From contig JAUHYW010000004.1 of NCBI GenBank assembly GCA_030426085.1, forward strand, positions 1 through 64,000: DNA of 64,000 bases, in the 5' to 3' direction. The translations under genes were made by a program, and so were the position numbers. Positions 8,137-19,035 of this stretch are shown piece by piece (the stretch's first letter is position 1; each line of letters starts with the position of its first letter). The notes below the pieces were generated by a model. The model saw nothing but the letters and a program-made list of their open reading frames with translations. It was not told the DNA's origin and ran no database searches. This DNA comes from a bacterium. Lineage in GTDB: Bacteria; Myxococcota_A; Bradymonadia; UBA7976; UBA1532.

Positions 8137-9471
8137 TCAGTCGGCGCGGCGCAGCCGGGCGGCGAAGAAGCCGTCGGCCCCGTGGCGGTGGGGGTCGAGG
8201 CGCAGCGTGCCGTCGGGGTCGAGCGGCAGCGCGGGGTCGGCCGGCGGGGCGAGGGTGAAGTCGGGGCGCCGGGCGACGAACGCGGCGATCTGGTCGGGGC
8301 CCTCTTCGGGGGTGTCGCTGCACACGCTGTAGACCAGCAGCCCCCCGGGGCGGACCGCGTCGGCGGTGGCGTCGAGCAGCCGCCGCTGGGCCGCCGCCCG
8401 CTGCTCGATGTCGGCCGGGCCCCGGCGCCACTTGATCTCGGGGTGGCGCCGCATGATGCCCAGCGCGGTGCACGGGGCGTCGAGCAGCACCCGGTCGAAT
8501 CGGCGGGCGTCGGGCGACCCCTCCCCAGCGTCGTGGTGGCGCACCTCGACCGCCGCCCGGTCGCGCAGCGCCCGCCCCAGCCGGGCGGCCTTGTCGGGGT
8601 GCACGTCGGTGGCCAGCACCGCGCCGTCGTCGCCCATCAGCCGGGCGATGTAGCGGGTCTTGCCCCCCGGGGCGGCGCAGACGTCCCACACCCGCTCCCC
8701 GGGGCGGGGGTCGAGCAGCCGCACCACGAGCTGCGACGCCTCGTCCTGGGCCTGCCACCAGCCGTCGCGGAACGCCTCGCCGTCGAACGGCGCCGGGTGA
8801 CCCTCGATGTGCAGCCCGTCGGGCGCGTGGCGGGTGGGGCGCACGGTGGCCCCCTCGGCCTGAAGCCGCGCGGCGAGTGTCTCCCGATCGGGGGCCGGGC
8901 CGGCCGCGCGCACCGTCAGCGGGGCCGGGCGGTTGTGGGCCTCGGCCATCGCCACCGCCCGCTCGGGGCCGCCGGCGGCCAGCCAGCGCTCGATCATCCA
9001 CCGGGGGGTGCTGGTGCGCACGGCGATGGCCTCGGGGTCGACCCCCTCGGGCAGCGCCACCTCGGCCCGGGTCAGGCCGCGCAGCACCCCGTTGACGAAG
9101 CCCGCCGTCCGCTCGCCCATCGAGGCCCGGGCCAGCTCGACGGCGCTGTGCACCGCCGCCCGGGGCGGGATGCGGTCGAGGAAGAGGAGCTGATAGGCGG
9201 CGAGGCGCAGCACCCGGCGGGCGGTGGGCTCGGTCTGCTCCAGCCCCCGCCGCACATGGGGCGCCAGCGCGTGGTCCAGCCGCAAGCGCCAGCGCTCGAC
9301 GCCCATCACCAGCTCCAGCGCCAGCCCCCGGTCGCGGGGGTCGAGCCCGGCCCGGGCGGTGGCCGATTGCAGCGCCGGCTGCAGGAAGGCGTCCTCTTCT
9401 TCGAGCTGCCCCAGGACCAGCAGGGCGACCCCCCGGGCGTCGCGGGGGCCGCGGCGGCGGCGTCGGCTCAT
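8137..9471 (-). CDS. rsmB: 16S rRNA m5C967 methyltransferase
   Basis: 444 residues. Residues 1-140 form a NusB-like RNA-binding domain; the rest is the Fmu/Sun SAM-dependent methyltransferase. Visible are the SAM loop CAAPGGKT, the motif DAPCTALG (usually PCSG) and YSVCS holding the catalytic cysteine (usually YSTCS). Methylates C967 of 16S rRNA in the ribosomal P-site region. It lies 22 bases upstream of rpe in the same orientation. The substitutions in the two cysteine motifs keep both cysteines, so activity is expected. Confidence 0.93.
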   Translation of the reverse strand: MSRRRRRGPRDARGVALLVLGQLEEEDAFLQPALQSATARAGLDPRDRGLALELVMGVERWRLRLDHALAPHVRRGLEQTEPTARRVLRLAAYQLLFLDRIPPRAAVHSAVELARASMGERTAGFVNGVLRGLTRAEVALPEGVDPEAIAVRTSTPRWMIERWLAAGGPERAVAMAEAHNRPAPLTVRAAGPAPDRETLAARLQAEGATVRPTRHAPDGLHIEGHPAPFDGEAFRDGWWQAQDEASQLVVRLLDPRPGERVWDVCAAPGGKTRYIARLMGDDGAVLATDVHPDKAARLGRALRDRAAVEVRHHDAGEGSPDARRFDRVLLDAPCTALGIMRRHPEIKWRRGPADIEQRAAAQRRLLDATADAVRPGGLLVYSVCSDTPEEGPDQIAAFVARRPDFTLAPPADPALPLDPDGTLRLDPHRHGADGFFAARLRRAD

Positions 9472-9505
9472 CGGGGCTGTCCCTGGAGCGGGCGGCGGGC
9501 AGGGT

Positions 9506-11293
9506 TCACGCGGCGACCTCGTCGGCGTCGAGCAGTTGGATGAAGCCCTTCTTGGCCGCGTTGCGCAGCACCGCCAGCGCGCCCTGGCGGATGGCGGCCG
9601 GATCGGCGAAGCCGGGGGGCAGCAGCGCGGGGGCCGCCTCGAGCAGCCCGTCGACCGTATCGAACCGGGCGACGGCGTCGACCACCGGGGCCAGCGCCGG
9701 GGCGATGCGGCACGGCGCGGCGGCGTAGCGGTGGGCGAAGGCGAAGTCCTCGGCGACCAGATCGTGGTGGGTCGTCAGCCGCCCCGGGCGGGCCTTGGGG
9801 TCGGCCTCGGCCCGCAGCGCCAGCCGGAACGGGGTCTTCACCGCGATGCGCTTGCCCCGCAGCCCCTCGAGCTCGCCCACCCCGTCGTCGTGGTAGATGT
9901 TGAACAGGTCGGCCTCGGCCCCGGTGAGCCCCCGCAGCAGCGGGGCCATGATCTCGAGCGAGATCGCCCGGGGGTTGGGGAAGAACCCGGCGGTGGCCAT
10001 GGTGAACGCCGCCCGGTCGGACAGGTCGAGCCGCCCGGCGCAGTTCACCAGCCGCTGGGCCTGCCACCACCACGACTCGGTCGCCCGGTTGTTGCCATAA
10101 TAGTAGCGGGCGAGCTGGAGGTAGCTGCCCGCCTCGCCCCGGATGTAGTCGGCGTACGCCCCCCACAGGGCCTCGGCCCGCTGCGGCGTCTCGCGGGCGG
10201 TCAGCCAGGTGTAGGCCGCCCGGTGCCCGCTCTGCACCGCCAGGGTCACCCCGCTCGACAGCACCGGATCGATGAAGATCGCCGCGTCCCCCGCCGCGGC
10301 CCAGCCGGGGCCCACCGGGCGCTCGGCCCACGACGACCAGTCCCGGTGCGCGGCGACCCGCCGGCCCCCGGGCAGCACGTCGTCGGCCAGCGTCGCCCCC
10401 TCGACGAGGGGCACGATCTCGGGGCAGGCCCGCACCATCTCCCAGAAGAAGGTCTCGAGGGCGACCGCCTTCATGCGGTCCTTGAAGTGCGCGGTGTTGG
10501 TGACCGCGCCCACCGAGATGAGGTCCTCGTCGACCGGGATGTACCAGATCCAGCCCCGGGGCACGGTGGCGATGAAGACCGTCGAGGCGTCCTTGCGGCC
10601 CTTGAACAGGATCTTCCAGTCGGCCCCCCGCAGGTAGCCGTTGACCGCGAAGTTGGCCAGCCCCTCGTCGTAGCGCCGGGCCCCGCGGGTCATCAGCGCG
10701 CTCTGGCCCGAGGCGTCGAGCACGAAGCCGGCCTCGATGCGGCCCGCCTCGCCGCCCTCGCCGCGCCACTCGACGACGTGCCCCCCGTCGCCCCCCGGGT
10801 GGATCCCGCGGACCTCGACCCCCTCGCGCACCTCGGCCCCGAAGTGGCGGGCCTGATCGAGCAGCAAGTGGTCGAACTCGGCCCGGCGCACGTTGATCGC
10901 GGTCAGGGGGATGTCCCGCCGCATCTCGGCCCGCATCAGCTCGGAGAAGTCCTGCCCGACGACGTTGATGACCTGCCCCTCGCCGCCCTCGGCCGCGAAG
11001 CGCTCGATCTCGAGGTAGTCGGCGTCCCACGGGGTGCGGTCGGCGCCCCAGACGAAGGTGACCCCCATCTTGCGCACGAAGCGGCCGTCGTAGAGCGTCT
11101 CGAACAGCTCCAGGTCGCGGAAGACGCCGTTGATCACCGGGATGGTCGACTCGCCGACGTGGTACCGGGGGTGGTGGGCCCGCTCGAGCACGACCACCCG
11201 GGCGTCGGGGGCGTACTTGCCGACGATGGCGGCGAACGTGCTGCCCGCCGGGCCGCCGCCGACGACCGCGATGTCGTACTGCTCGGTGCGCAT
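9506..11293 (-). CDS. Flavin-dependent halogenase-like FAD monooxygenase
   Basis: 595 residues. FAD-binding GGGPAGS at 12-18, GESTIP at 48-52, and the halogenase hallmark G-W-x-W-x-I-P at 247-253. GDAAIFIDPVLSSGV starts at 335, matching the second FAD motif of this family. K75 lies in KMGVTFVWG at the place of the catalytic lysine that carries hypohalous acid or a chloramine in tryptophan and phenol halogenases. These enzymes use FADH2, O2 and halide, and need a separate flavin reductase; none is in the window. Substrate is unknown. Some family members (alkylhalidase and geranylgeranyl-reductase relatives) do not halogenate. ATG 11293 has GAGGAGG upstream. Divergent from an Asp/Asn hydroxylase-like gene across 85 bases. 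Confidence 0.82.
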   Translation of the reverse strand: MRTEQYDIAVVGGGPAGSTFAAIVGKYAPDARVVVLERAHHPRYHVGESTIPVINGVFRDLELFETLYDGRFVRKMGVTFVWGADRTPWDADYLEIERFAAEGGEGQVINVVGQDFSELMRAEMRRDIPLTAINVRRAEFDHLLLDQARHFGAEVREGVEVRGIHPGGDGGHVVEWRGEGGEAGRIEAGFVLDASGQSALMTRGARRYDEGLANFAVNGYLRGADWKILFKGRKDASTVFIATVPRGWIWYIPVDEDLISVGAVTNTAHFKDRMKAVALETFFWEMVRACPEIVPLVEGATLADDVLPGGRRVAAHRDWSSWAERPVGPGWAAAGDAAIFIDPVLSSGVTLAVQSGHRAAYTWLTARETPQRAEALWGAYADYIRGEAGSYLQLARYYYGNNRATESWWWQAQRLVNCAGRLDLSDRAAFTMATAGFFPNPRAISLEIMAPLLRGLTGAEADLFNIYHDDGVGELEGLRGKRIAVKTPFRLALRAEADPKARPGRLTTHHDLVAEDFAFAHRYAAAPCRIAPALAPVVDAVARFDTVDGLLEAAPALLPPGFADPAAIRQGALAVLRNAAKKGFIQLLDADEVAA

Positions 11294-11339
11294 GGCGTGC
11301 CTCCTCGGGGCGGAAGACTCTTTTCGGTTCACAGGACGC

Positions 11340-11367
11340 TCGACCCGCTGGCCGGAGAGAGTATACT
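11340..11367. promoter_or_regulatory. Bidirectional promoter with palindromic -10
   Basis: AGTATACT at 11360-11367 reads TATACT on both strands (11362-11367 plus, 11360-11365 minus). On the plus strand TCGACC (11340-11345) is a possible -35 at 16 bases. Plus transcription would start about 11374, only five bases before the ATG at 11379, implying a leaderless or nearly leaderless mRNA. Confidence 0.5.
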
Positions 11368-11378
11368 GCCCCCCGAGG

Positions 11379-12104
11379 ATGTACCAGCGCCCCCACGAAC
11401 GCAGCCCGAACGCCGTCCGCAAGCCGCGCACCTTCGCCCGGCTGCCGGGCAGCTTCGACCCCGCGCCGCTGCTCGCCGAGCTGGCGGCGGTCGCGCCCTG
11501 GGAGCGCCGGGAAGAGCCGTGGCTGCCCAGCCAGTGGAAGTGGCACCTGCGCACGTTCTTCCTGGTGCTGCGGGGCGGCGAGCCGACCTCGGTGCCCGGG
11601 GGGCAGCTCACCAGCGGGGGCGGGGTCGACGCCCCGCTGCTCGAGAAGCTGCCCCGCTTCGCCGAGGCGATCGACACCTGGTTCCCGGTGCCCGCGGCCA
11701 CCGCCTGGATCGGGCTCAGCCCGCCCAGCGCCCGCATCTTCATGCACGTCGACAATACGCAGCACTGGGACGAGCACCACCGGGTGCACCTGCCGCTGAC
11801 CACCAACTCCGAGGCCCGGCTGTGCGTGCGGGGGCGGTTCATGCACCTGCCGGCGAGCACCACCTGGGCCATCAACAACAGCGCGCCCCACGGCGCGATC
11901 AACGGCGGGCGCTTCGACCGGCTGCACCTGATGGTCGACCTGCCCTCGACCCCCGCGGTCGAGGAGTGGATGGCCGCCGGCGAGCCGCGCCACGGGATCG
12001 CCGACGACCCGGTGCTCGTCGAGCTGTCCCAGGACCCGTTCGTCGCGCTCGGCCCCGCCGAGCGGGCCAACCGGGCGCTGATGGCCCGCCTCGGCCGCCA
12101 GTAG
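11379..12104 (+). CDS. Aspartyl/asparaginyl beta-hydroxylase-like dioxygenase
   Basis: 241 residues. The 2-oxoglutarate/Fe(II) motif is visible: H123-x-D125 in HVDNTQHW and a distal H171 in APHGAING, with a nearby RFDRLH that could supply the 2OG-binding Arg; HRVHLPL at 134-140 is typical of the Asp_Arg_Hydrox family. Family members hydroxylate Asp, Asn or Arg in proteins or in peptide precursors of natural products. The pairing with a halogenase-like enzyme suggests tailoring of a shared small molecule or peptide, which is inference. The ATG lies directly behind CGAGG with no usable spacing, and the nearest -10 puts the transcript start almost on the ATG. Confidence 0.75.
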   Translation: MYQRPHERSPNAVRKPRTFARLPGSFDPAPLLAELAAVAPWERREEPWLPSQWKWHLRTFFLVLRGGEPTSVPGGQLTSGGGVDAPLLEKLPRFAEAIDTWFPVPAATAWIGLSPPSARIFMHVDNTQHWDEHHRVHLPLTTNSEARLCVRGRFMHLPASTTWAINNSAPHGAINGGRFDRLHLMVDLPSTPAVEEWMAAGEPRHGIADDPVLVELSQDPFVALGPAERANRALMARLGRQ

Positions 12105-12117
12105 CGCCGCCGGCCCG

Positions 12118-14106
12118 CTACCGCTCCTCGCCTCTCATCCGCCGCAGCGTCTCCACGCCCGCCCGGGCCTCGGGCTGGTTCGGATCGAGCGCCAGGGCCG
12201 CGTCGAAGTCGGCCCGGGCCCCCGCCAGATCACCCCCGTTGCCCCGGATGACCCCCCGCAGCGCCAGCGCCGGGGCGGTCGGCAGCTCGCCGATGAGCCG
12301 GTCCAGCTCGGCCCGGGCCGCGGCCGCATCGCCGGCGTGCATCGCATAGCGGGCGAAGTTCAGCCGGGCGTTGCGGTCGCTCGGGGCCAGCGCCACCGCC
12401 CGCTCGGCGGCCTGGCGGGCCTCGGGGTGCCGCCCGGCGGCGGCGAGGGCGGTCGCCAGATTGTCCCAGCGGAGGCCCGACGCCGGCTCCAGGGTCAGCG
12501 CCTCTTCGAACGCAGCCCCGGCCAGCGGCACCCGCCCCGCCGCCAGTTCGAAGCGGCCCCGATCGGAGAGCCAGTTGGCCAGCGCCCGCCGCCCCTGGGG
12601 CCCCAGCCCGGCGGCGAGCTCCGGCGGCGGCGTGACCGGCTCGTCGGCCTCCGCCGGCCGGGCCAGCAGCGGGAAGCGCGGCCTCAGCCCCGCCGGGCGG
12701 GCGGCGCGATCGAGGCCCTCGGCCCCCTCCCAGCCCACCGGCCAGCCGGGCTCGCCCAGCCGCCGCAGCGCGCCCAGCCCGGCCCCCGGACGCCAGCCGG
12801 CCAGGGCGTGGGGCAGGCGGCGGGCCACCGGCTCGACCGACGAGGCGTAGCGCACATGCTGCCGCACCACCACCGCCAGATCGGGCCGGCTGCCCTCGAC
12901 CACCTGACGCCAGGCGAGCCCCGCGGCGAGGTTGTCGCTGGCCACCAGCACCAGGGCCTCGGGAGGCTGGGTGTCGACCACCCGCTCGATCACCCGGGTC
13001 AGCCCCCGATCGGCGACGTACAGCTCGGCCCGGGGGATCGTCCACAGCCCGGCGGCCAGCACCGCGCCCGCCGCCACCAGCCGGTGTACGCCGGGCCGGG
13101 CCGCCGACAGCCGCCCGGCCGTCAGCAGCCGCTCGACCCCCAGCCCGGCGCCGATCGCCAGCGCCGCCAGCCCGGGCAGCCCGTTCTGGGCGTCGGGCAG
13201 CCCCATCGGGTTGAGCGTCGTCGCGTAGAGCGCGTCCACCAGCCACGCCGCCGGCAGCAGCCAGCCCCCCGGGCGGCGGGCGACCGCGGCGAAGCCGACG
13301 AACCCCAGCAGCACCGCCAGCGGCGCCCCGCCGAGCAGCTGCCGGGCGTAGAGCGCCATCGCGCCGAGGTCGAGGCGCCCGAAGCGATCGGCGAACGCCT
13401 CCCGGATGCGGGACCCGTTGAGGTGATGCCAAAGCCCGCCGAGCGTCGAGGGGTCGCCCCAGTTGCGCCACGGATCGGCCCCCGCCCGCAGGGGCAGGTA
13501 GAGCACCACCAGCCCCCCGATCACCGCCGCGATCACGATCGGCCAGACCGCCCGCCGATGCCCCCGGATCCGGGCCAGCCCGGCCAGCATCACGAGCCCC
13601 GCGAACAGCCGCAGCTCGGCGTGATGCCCCGCGGCCAGCCCGACCCCGAAGCCCAGGGCCAGCGCCGGCCGCAGGTCGCCGCCCCGCCCCAGCGCGCCCA
13701 CCGCCCACAGCCCGGCGGCGGTCATCGCCGCGGCCCCGGTGTAGACCTCGATCGTCGTGCCGTGCAGCAGCAGCCAGGGGGACAGCGCGAAGAGCCCGGC
13801 CCCGGCCGCCGCCGCCGCCCGCCGGGCGCCGAAGGCCCGGGCCGCCCCGAAGATCGCCGCCGCCGCCGCCGCCGCCCACAGCGCCGAGGCCAGGTTGCCC
13901 CGGAACGCGGCGTCGCCCACCGGCACCAGCCGCATCACCCCGTGGGTCACCGCCGCGAAGATCGGGAAGCCCGGGGGGTGGGCCACGCCCAGCTCGGCCG
14001 CCGCCGCCCCCAGCTCGCCGGCGTCGAGCCAGGTGAGCCCGGGGGCGGCGAGCAGCCCGCACAGCGCGCCCACCGCCAGCCCGACCAGGGCCGCCGGACG
14101 GCTCAC
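12118..14106 (-). CDS. DUF2723 membrane protein with C-terminal TPRs
   Basis: 662 residues. The N-terminus carries the DUF2723 signature: D28-x-x-E31 in LDAGELGAAAAELGVAHPPGFP (HPPGFP at 43-48), followed by about nine TM helices to residue 360. A soluble periplasmic part follows, and residues about 520-650 are TPR repeats (ALTLEPASGLRWDNL and similar). The family is a GT-C-like group thought to transfer sugars to exported proteins; the acidic pair in the first loop is the expected catalytic site. It converges on the dioxygenase gene with 13 bases between stops. Ala makes up an unusually large share, including a run near residue 80. Confidence 0.82.
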   Translation of the reverse strand: MSRPAALVGLAVGALCGLLAAPGLTWLDAGELGAAAAELGVAHPPGFPIFAAVTHGVMRLVPVGDAAFRGNLASALWAAAAAAAIFGAARAFGARRAAAAAGAGLFALSPWLLLHGTTIEVYTGAAAMTAAGLWAVGALGRGGDLRPALALGFGVGLAAGHHAELRLFAGLVMLAGLARIRGHRRAVWPIVIAAVIGGLVVLYLPLRAGADPWRNWGDPSTLGGLWHHLNGSRIREAFADRFGRLDLGAMALYARQLLGGAPLAVLLGFVGFAAVARRPGGWLLPAAWLVDALYATTLNPMGLPDAQNGLPGLAALAIGAGLGVERLLTAGRLSAARPGVHRLVAAGAVLAAGLWTIPRAELYVADRGLTRVIERVVDTQPPEALVLVASDNLAAGLAWRQVVEGSRPDLAVVVRQHVRYASSVEPVARRLPHALAGWRPGAGLGALRRLGEPGWPVGWEGAEGLDRAARPAGLRPRFPLLARPAEADEPVTPPPELAAGLGPQGRRALANWLSDRGRFELAAGRVPLAGAAFEEALTLEPASGLRWDNLATALAAAGRHPEARQAAERAVALAPSDRNARLNFARYAMHAGDAAAARAELDRLIGELPTAPALALRGVIRGNGGDLAGARADFDAALALDPNQPEARAGVETLRRMRGEER

Positions 14107-14240
14107 GGCGCGCCCGTCGGAGCGGACCGGAGCCCGGGGAGCGGGGCGAGGAATCGGGGGGCGGGGCGCATGCCTCTACATACCATCGACCCGGGCCCCT
14201 CGGGCCCGATAGACCGGCGCCCGGACGCCGCGGACCGCCG

Positions 14241-14269
14241 TTGACAGGGGTCGGACCCTGTGCTAAGAA
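14241..14269 (+). promoter_or_regulatory. Promoter of the tRNA-Gln-prs-rplY-pth operon
   Basis: A perfect TTGACA at 14241-14246 is followed after 17 bases by TAAGAA (14264-14269). It lies about 80 bases upstream of tRNA-Gln, and no other promoter-like sequence is seen before prs. Confidence 0.65.
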
Positions 14270-14346
14270 CCGCCTCCAATTTACGGCCGCGGCGCCTCGG
14301 GGATGCCGAATTCGTCGGTATTTTCCGGGTTTGCGCGCCTTTCTGA

Positions 14347-14418
14347 AGGGGCGTGGGCTAGCGGTAAGCCACGGGATTTTGGTTCCCGACGACGTAGGTT
14401 CGAATCCTACCGCCCCTG
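14347..14418 (+). tRNA. tRNA-Gln (anticodon TTG)
   Basis: Acceptor AGGGGCG pairs with CGCCCCT, anticodon stem CGGGA/TCCCG closes loop TTTTGGT (anticodon TTG, codon CAA), and the T arm GTAGG-TTCGAAT-CCTAC is perfect. Discriminator G; CCA is not encoded. Twenty-four bases separate it from prs, so both probably sit on one transcript from which the tRNA must be processed. Confidence 0.95.
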
Positions 14419-14442
14419 CTCGCTCGCTCTGGAGGCCCGTCG

Positions 14443-15378
14443 ATGTCGGTCCGGATCTTCGCCGGAAACTCCAACCCGGAACTGGCCCGGGCGATCTGTG
14501 CCTATCTCGGCACCGATCTGGGCAACGCGCGGGTGGGACGGTTTTCGGATGGTGAGATCCGGGTCGAGATCGACGAGTCGGTGCGCGGCGCCGACGTCTA
14601 CGTGATCCAGAGCACCTGCGCCCCGGTCAACGACAACCTCATGGAGCTGCTGATCATGCTCGACGCCCTCAAACGGGCGTCGGCGGGCAGCATCTCCGCG
14701 GTCATGCCCTACTTCGGCTACGCCCGGCAGGACCGCAAAGCCGCCCCTCGAGCCCCCATCTCGGCCCGGCTGGTCATCGACCTGCTGACCACCGCCGGGG
14801 CCGACCGCATCATCACGATGGAGCTGCACGCGGGGCAGATCCAGGGCTTCTTCAACGGCCCGGTCGACCACCTCTACAGCTCGCCGGTCATGCTCCGGTC
14901 GATGAAGGCCCTCGGCCTCGAGCGGCCGGTCATCGTCAGCCCCGACGCCGGCGGCGTCGAGCGGGCCCGGGCCTACGCCAAGAAGATGAGCACCTCGCTG
15001 GCCATCCTCGACAAGCGGCGGGCGGGGCCCAACGTGGCCGAGGTGATGAACCTCATCGGCGACGTCGACGGCTGCGACGCGATCATCGTCGACGACATGA
15101 TCGACACCGCCGGCACGCTGGTGCAGGGCGCGCAGGCGCTGCGCCGGTTCGGCGCCCGGTCGGTCTACGCCTTCGCCAGCCACCCGGTGCTGTCCGGGCC
15201 GGCGATCTCCCGCATCTCGGAGAGCGGCCTCGAGCGGGTCGTCGTCTCCGATACCATCCCGCTCAACCCCGACGGGCGGGCCTGTCCCAAGATCCACGTG
15301 CTGTCGGTGGCCAACATCTTCGGTGAGGCCATCAAGCGGATTCACGACCTCGACTCGGTCAGCAGCCTCTTCGACTGA
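14443..15378 (+). CDS. prs: Ribose-phosphate pyrophosphokinase
   Basis: 311 residues, standard length for class I PRPP synthases. Visible are the ATP-binding RQDRK (95-99), H129 in MELHAGQIQGFF, the ribose-5-phosphate/PRPP loop IIVDDMIDTAGT (214-225) and the SPDAGG segment (166-171). Makes PRPP from ribose-5-phosphate and ATP for purine, pyrimidine, His, Trp and NAD synthesis. GGAGG lies eight bases before the ATG. First protein gene of the conserved prs-rplY-pth order. Confidence 0.98.
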   Translation: MSVRIFAGNSNPELARAICAYLGTDLGNARVGRFSDGEIRVEIDESVRGADVYVIQSTCAPVNDNLMELLIMLDALKRASAGSISAVMPYFGYARQDRKAAPRAPISARLVIDLLTTAGADRIITMELHAGQIQGFFNGPVDHLYSSPVMLRSMKALGLERPVIVSPDAGGVERARAYAKKMSTSLAILDKRRAGPNVAEVMNLIGDVDGCDAIIVDDMIDTAGTLVQGAQALRRFGARSVYAFASHPVLSGPAISRISESGLERVVVSDTIPLNPDGRACPKIHVLSVANIFGEAIKRIHDLDSVSSLFD

Positions 15379-15408
15379 GGCCGGCCTCTCCCAGGAAGGA
15401 CGACACCC

Positions 15409-15996
15409 ATGGAAGCCATCGCCCTCGAAAGCACCATCCGCGAAGGACGCGGCAAGGGCCCGGCCCGCCGGCTGCGCGCGGCGGGCCGGGTGCCCGCCGT
15501 CGTCTACGGTCACAACGTCGAGGAGGCCATCGCCGTCTCGCTCGACCCCAAGGCGCTCGACAAGGCGCTCGAGAACCCCAAGCAGGCCAACGCGCTGTTT
15601 CAGGTCTCCATCCCCGGGGCCGACGACCACACGGTGATGGCCCGCGAGATCCAGCGGCACCCGGTCAGCCGGGCCATCCTGCACCTCGACCTCGTCGCCC
15701 CCGACCTCGACAAGCCGATGGTCACCAGCGTGCCGTTCGAGGCCACCGGCCGCTCGAAGGGCGTCGTCGGCGGCGGTCGGCTGCGCACCCCGTACCGCGA
15801 GATCAAGCTGCGGGCGAAGCCGGCCGACATCCCGGCGCTGGTCAGCATCGACATCACCGAGATGGACATCGGCGATACGCTGCACGTCAGCGGGCTCGAT
15901 CTGCCCGAGGGGGTCGAGGCGATCTACGACCGGGACTACGTCGTCGCCAAGGTGCTCAAGCCGCGCGGCAAGAAGAAGGAAGAAGAGCAGAAGTGA
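15409..15996 (+). CDS. rplY: 50S ribosomal protein L25, Ctc/TL5 long form
   Basis: 195 residues: the N-terminal 5S rRNA-binding L25 domain (about 1-95, starting with STIREGRGKGPARRLR and containing RVPAVVYG) plus the C-terminal beta domain of the TL5/Ctc form (about 100-185). It ends in a lysine/glutamate-rich tail. Binds 5S rRNA in the central protuberance of the large subunit. AGGAAGG precedes the ATG. Located 30 bases after prs and 41 before pth, the usual order. Confidence 0.96.
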   Translation: MEAIALESTIREGRGKGPARRLRAAGRVPAVVYGHNVEEAIAVSLDPKALDKALENPKQANALFQVSIPGADDHTVMAREIQRHPVSRAILHLDLVAPDLDKPMVTSVPFEATGRSKGVVGGGRLRTPYREIKLRAKPADIPALVSIDITEMDIGDTLHVSGLDLPEGVEAIYDRDYVVAKVLKPRGKKKEEEQK

Positions 15997-16037
15997 GCCG
16001 CGCGGGCGCAGCCCCGCCGCGGTCCCGGTGAAGACCC

Positions 16038-16604
16038 GTGGAACGTCACCTCGTCGTCGGCCTCGGCAACCCCGAGCCTCAATACGCCGCCCATCGGCAC
16101 AACGTGGGGTTCATGGTGCTCGACCGGCTCGCCGACGGGCACCGGGTGGCCCTGAGCCGCTCGAAGTTCAAGGGGGTCTACGGCACCGGCAGCGTCGGCC
16201 CGGTGCCGGTCGCGCTGCTCAAGCCGATGACCTTCATGAACCTGTCCGGGCGCTCGGTGGCCCCGGCGGCCCGGTTCTTCGGGGTCGAGCCGGGGCGCAT
16301 CGTCGTCGTGCACGACGAACTCGACCTGCCTTTCGGCCGGCTGCGGCTGAAGGTGGGCGGGGGGCATGCGGGCCACAACGGCCTGCGCTCGATCTGCGCC
16401 GAGCTCGGCAGCCGGGACTTCGTGCGGCTGCGGGTCGGCATCGGGCGACCACAAAAAGGGTCGGTGAGCCGCTACGTGCTCTCCGACTTCGCCGGCGAAG
16501 AGACCGAGTGGCTGCCGGACCTGCTCGAGCGCGCCGCCGCCGCGGTGCGGGCGGCGCTCGAGGACGGGCCGCGCAAGGCCATGAACGCGGTCAACGCGAG
16601 CTGA
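16038..16604 (+). CDS. pth: Peptidyl-tRNA hydrolase
   Basis: 188 residues, standard size. GLGNP with N11, H21 (catalytic base) in [23 protein letters not shown] with the catalytic-site Asp and [12 protein letters not shown]. Releases tRNA from prematurely dropped peptidyl-tRNA. Starts with GTG, with only a weak upstream purine stretch (GGTGAAG), so translation may be coupled to rplY. Last gene of the tRNA-Gln-prs-rplY-pth unit. Confidence 0.96.
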   Translation: MERHLVVGLGNPEPQYAAHRHNVGFMVLDRLADGHRVALSRSKFKGVYGTGSVGPVPVALLKPMTFMNLSGRSVAPAARFFGVEPGRIVVVHDELDLPFGRLRLKVGGGHAGHNGLRSICAELGSRDFVRLRVGIGRPQKGSVSRYVLSDFAGEETEWLPDLLERAAAAVRAALEDGPRKAMNAVNAS

Positions 16605-16710
16605 CCGGCGCCCCCGGCGCCGGGCGAGACATCGAGGGGGAGGGCGCCGCGCTCTCCGGACGAGCATTTCAACCGGGTGCGCCCCGCGCGCCCACGAGAG
16701 GAGCAGAATC

Positions 16711-18834
<2,124 letters not shown>

Positions 18835-18877
18835 TCGGCCCGGCGCCCGGCGGGGCGCGGGTCGGCGCACGAGCGAC

Positions 18878-18906
18878 TTGACCCCGACCGCCGCCGGCCG
18901 TATGTT
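18878..18906 (+). promoter_or_regulatory. Promoter of the rpsF-rpsR-rplI-dnaB block
   Basis: TTGACC at 18878-18883, 17-base spacer, TATGTT at 18901-18906. Transcription would start near 18913, leaving a 5' leader of about 120 bases before rpsF. Confidence 0.68.
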
Positions 18907-18962
18907 CCCGACCCCGCGTCACGGCGTGGGGTCGCCCGGTTCGAAGAGAGCCGGCGGTTTCC

Positions 18963-19006
18963 GGGGCCTTCGGGTCCCCTCCCTGCTCGCGGCCACGGCC
19001 GCGGGC
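18963..19006 (+). promoter_or_regulatory. Structured 5' leader of rpsF
   Basis: Two adjacent hairpins can be drawn in the leader: 18963-18979 (GGGGCC against GGTCCCC) and 18985-19006 (CGCGGCC against GGCCGCG around a short loop). rpsF leaders in several phyla bind the S6:S18 complex for autoregulation; these hairpins sit in the right place, but I cannot confirm the specific motif. Confidence 0.3.
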
Positions 19007-19035
19007 TGACTCAACCCACAGGGAGATTCGCGACA

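Noticed and set aside
9506-12104. Natural-product biosynthetic gene cluster around the halogenase
   Set aside because: Neighbours are rsmB, rpe and a DUF2723 protein; no NRPS, PKS, RiPP or transporter genes are present.
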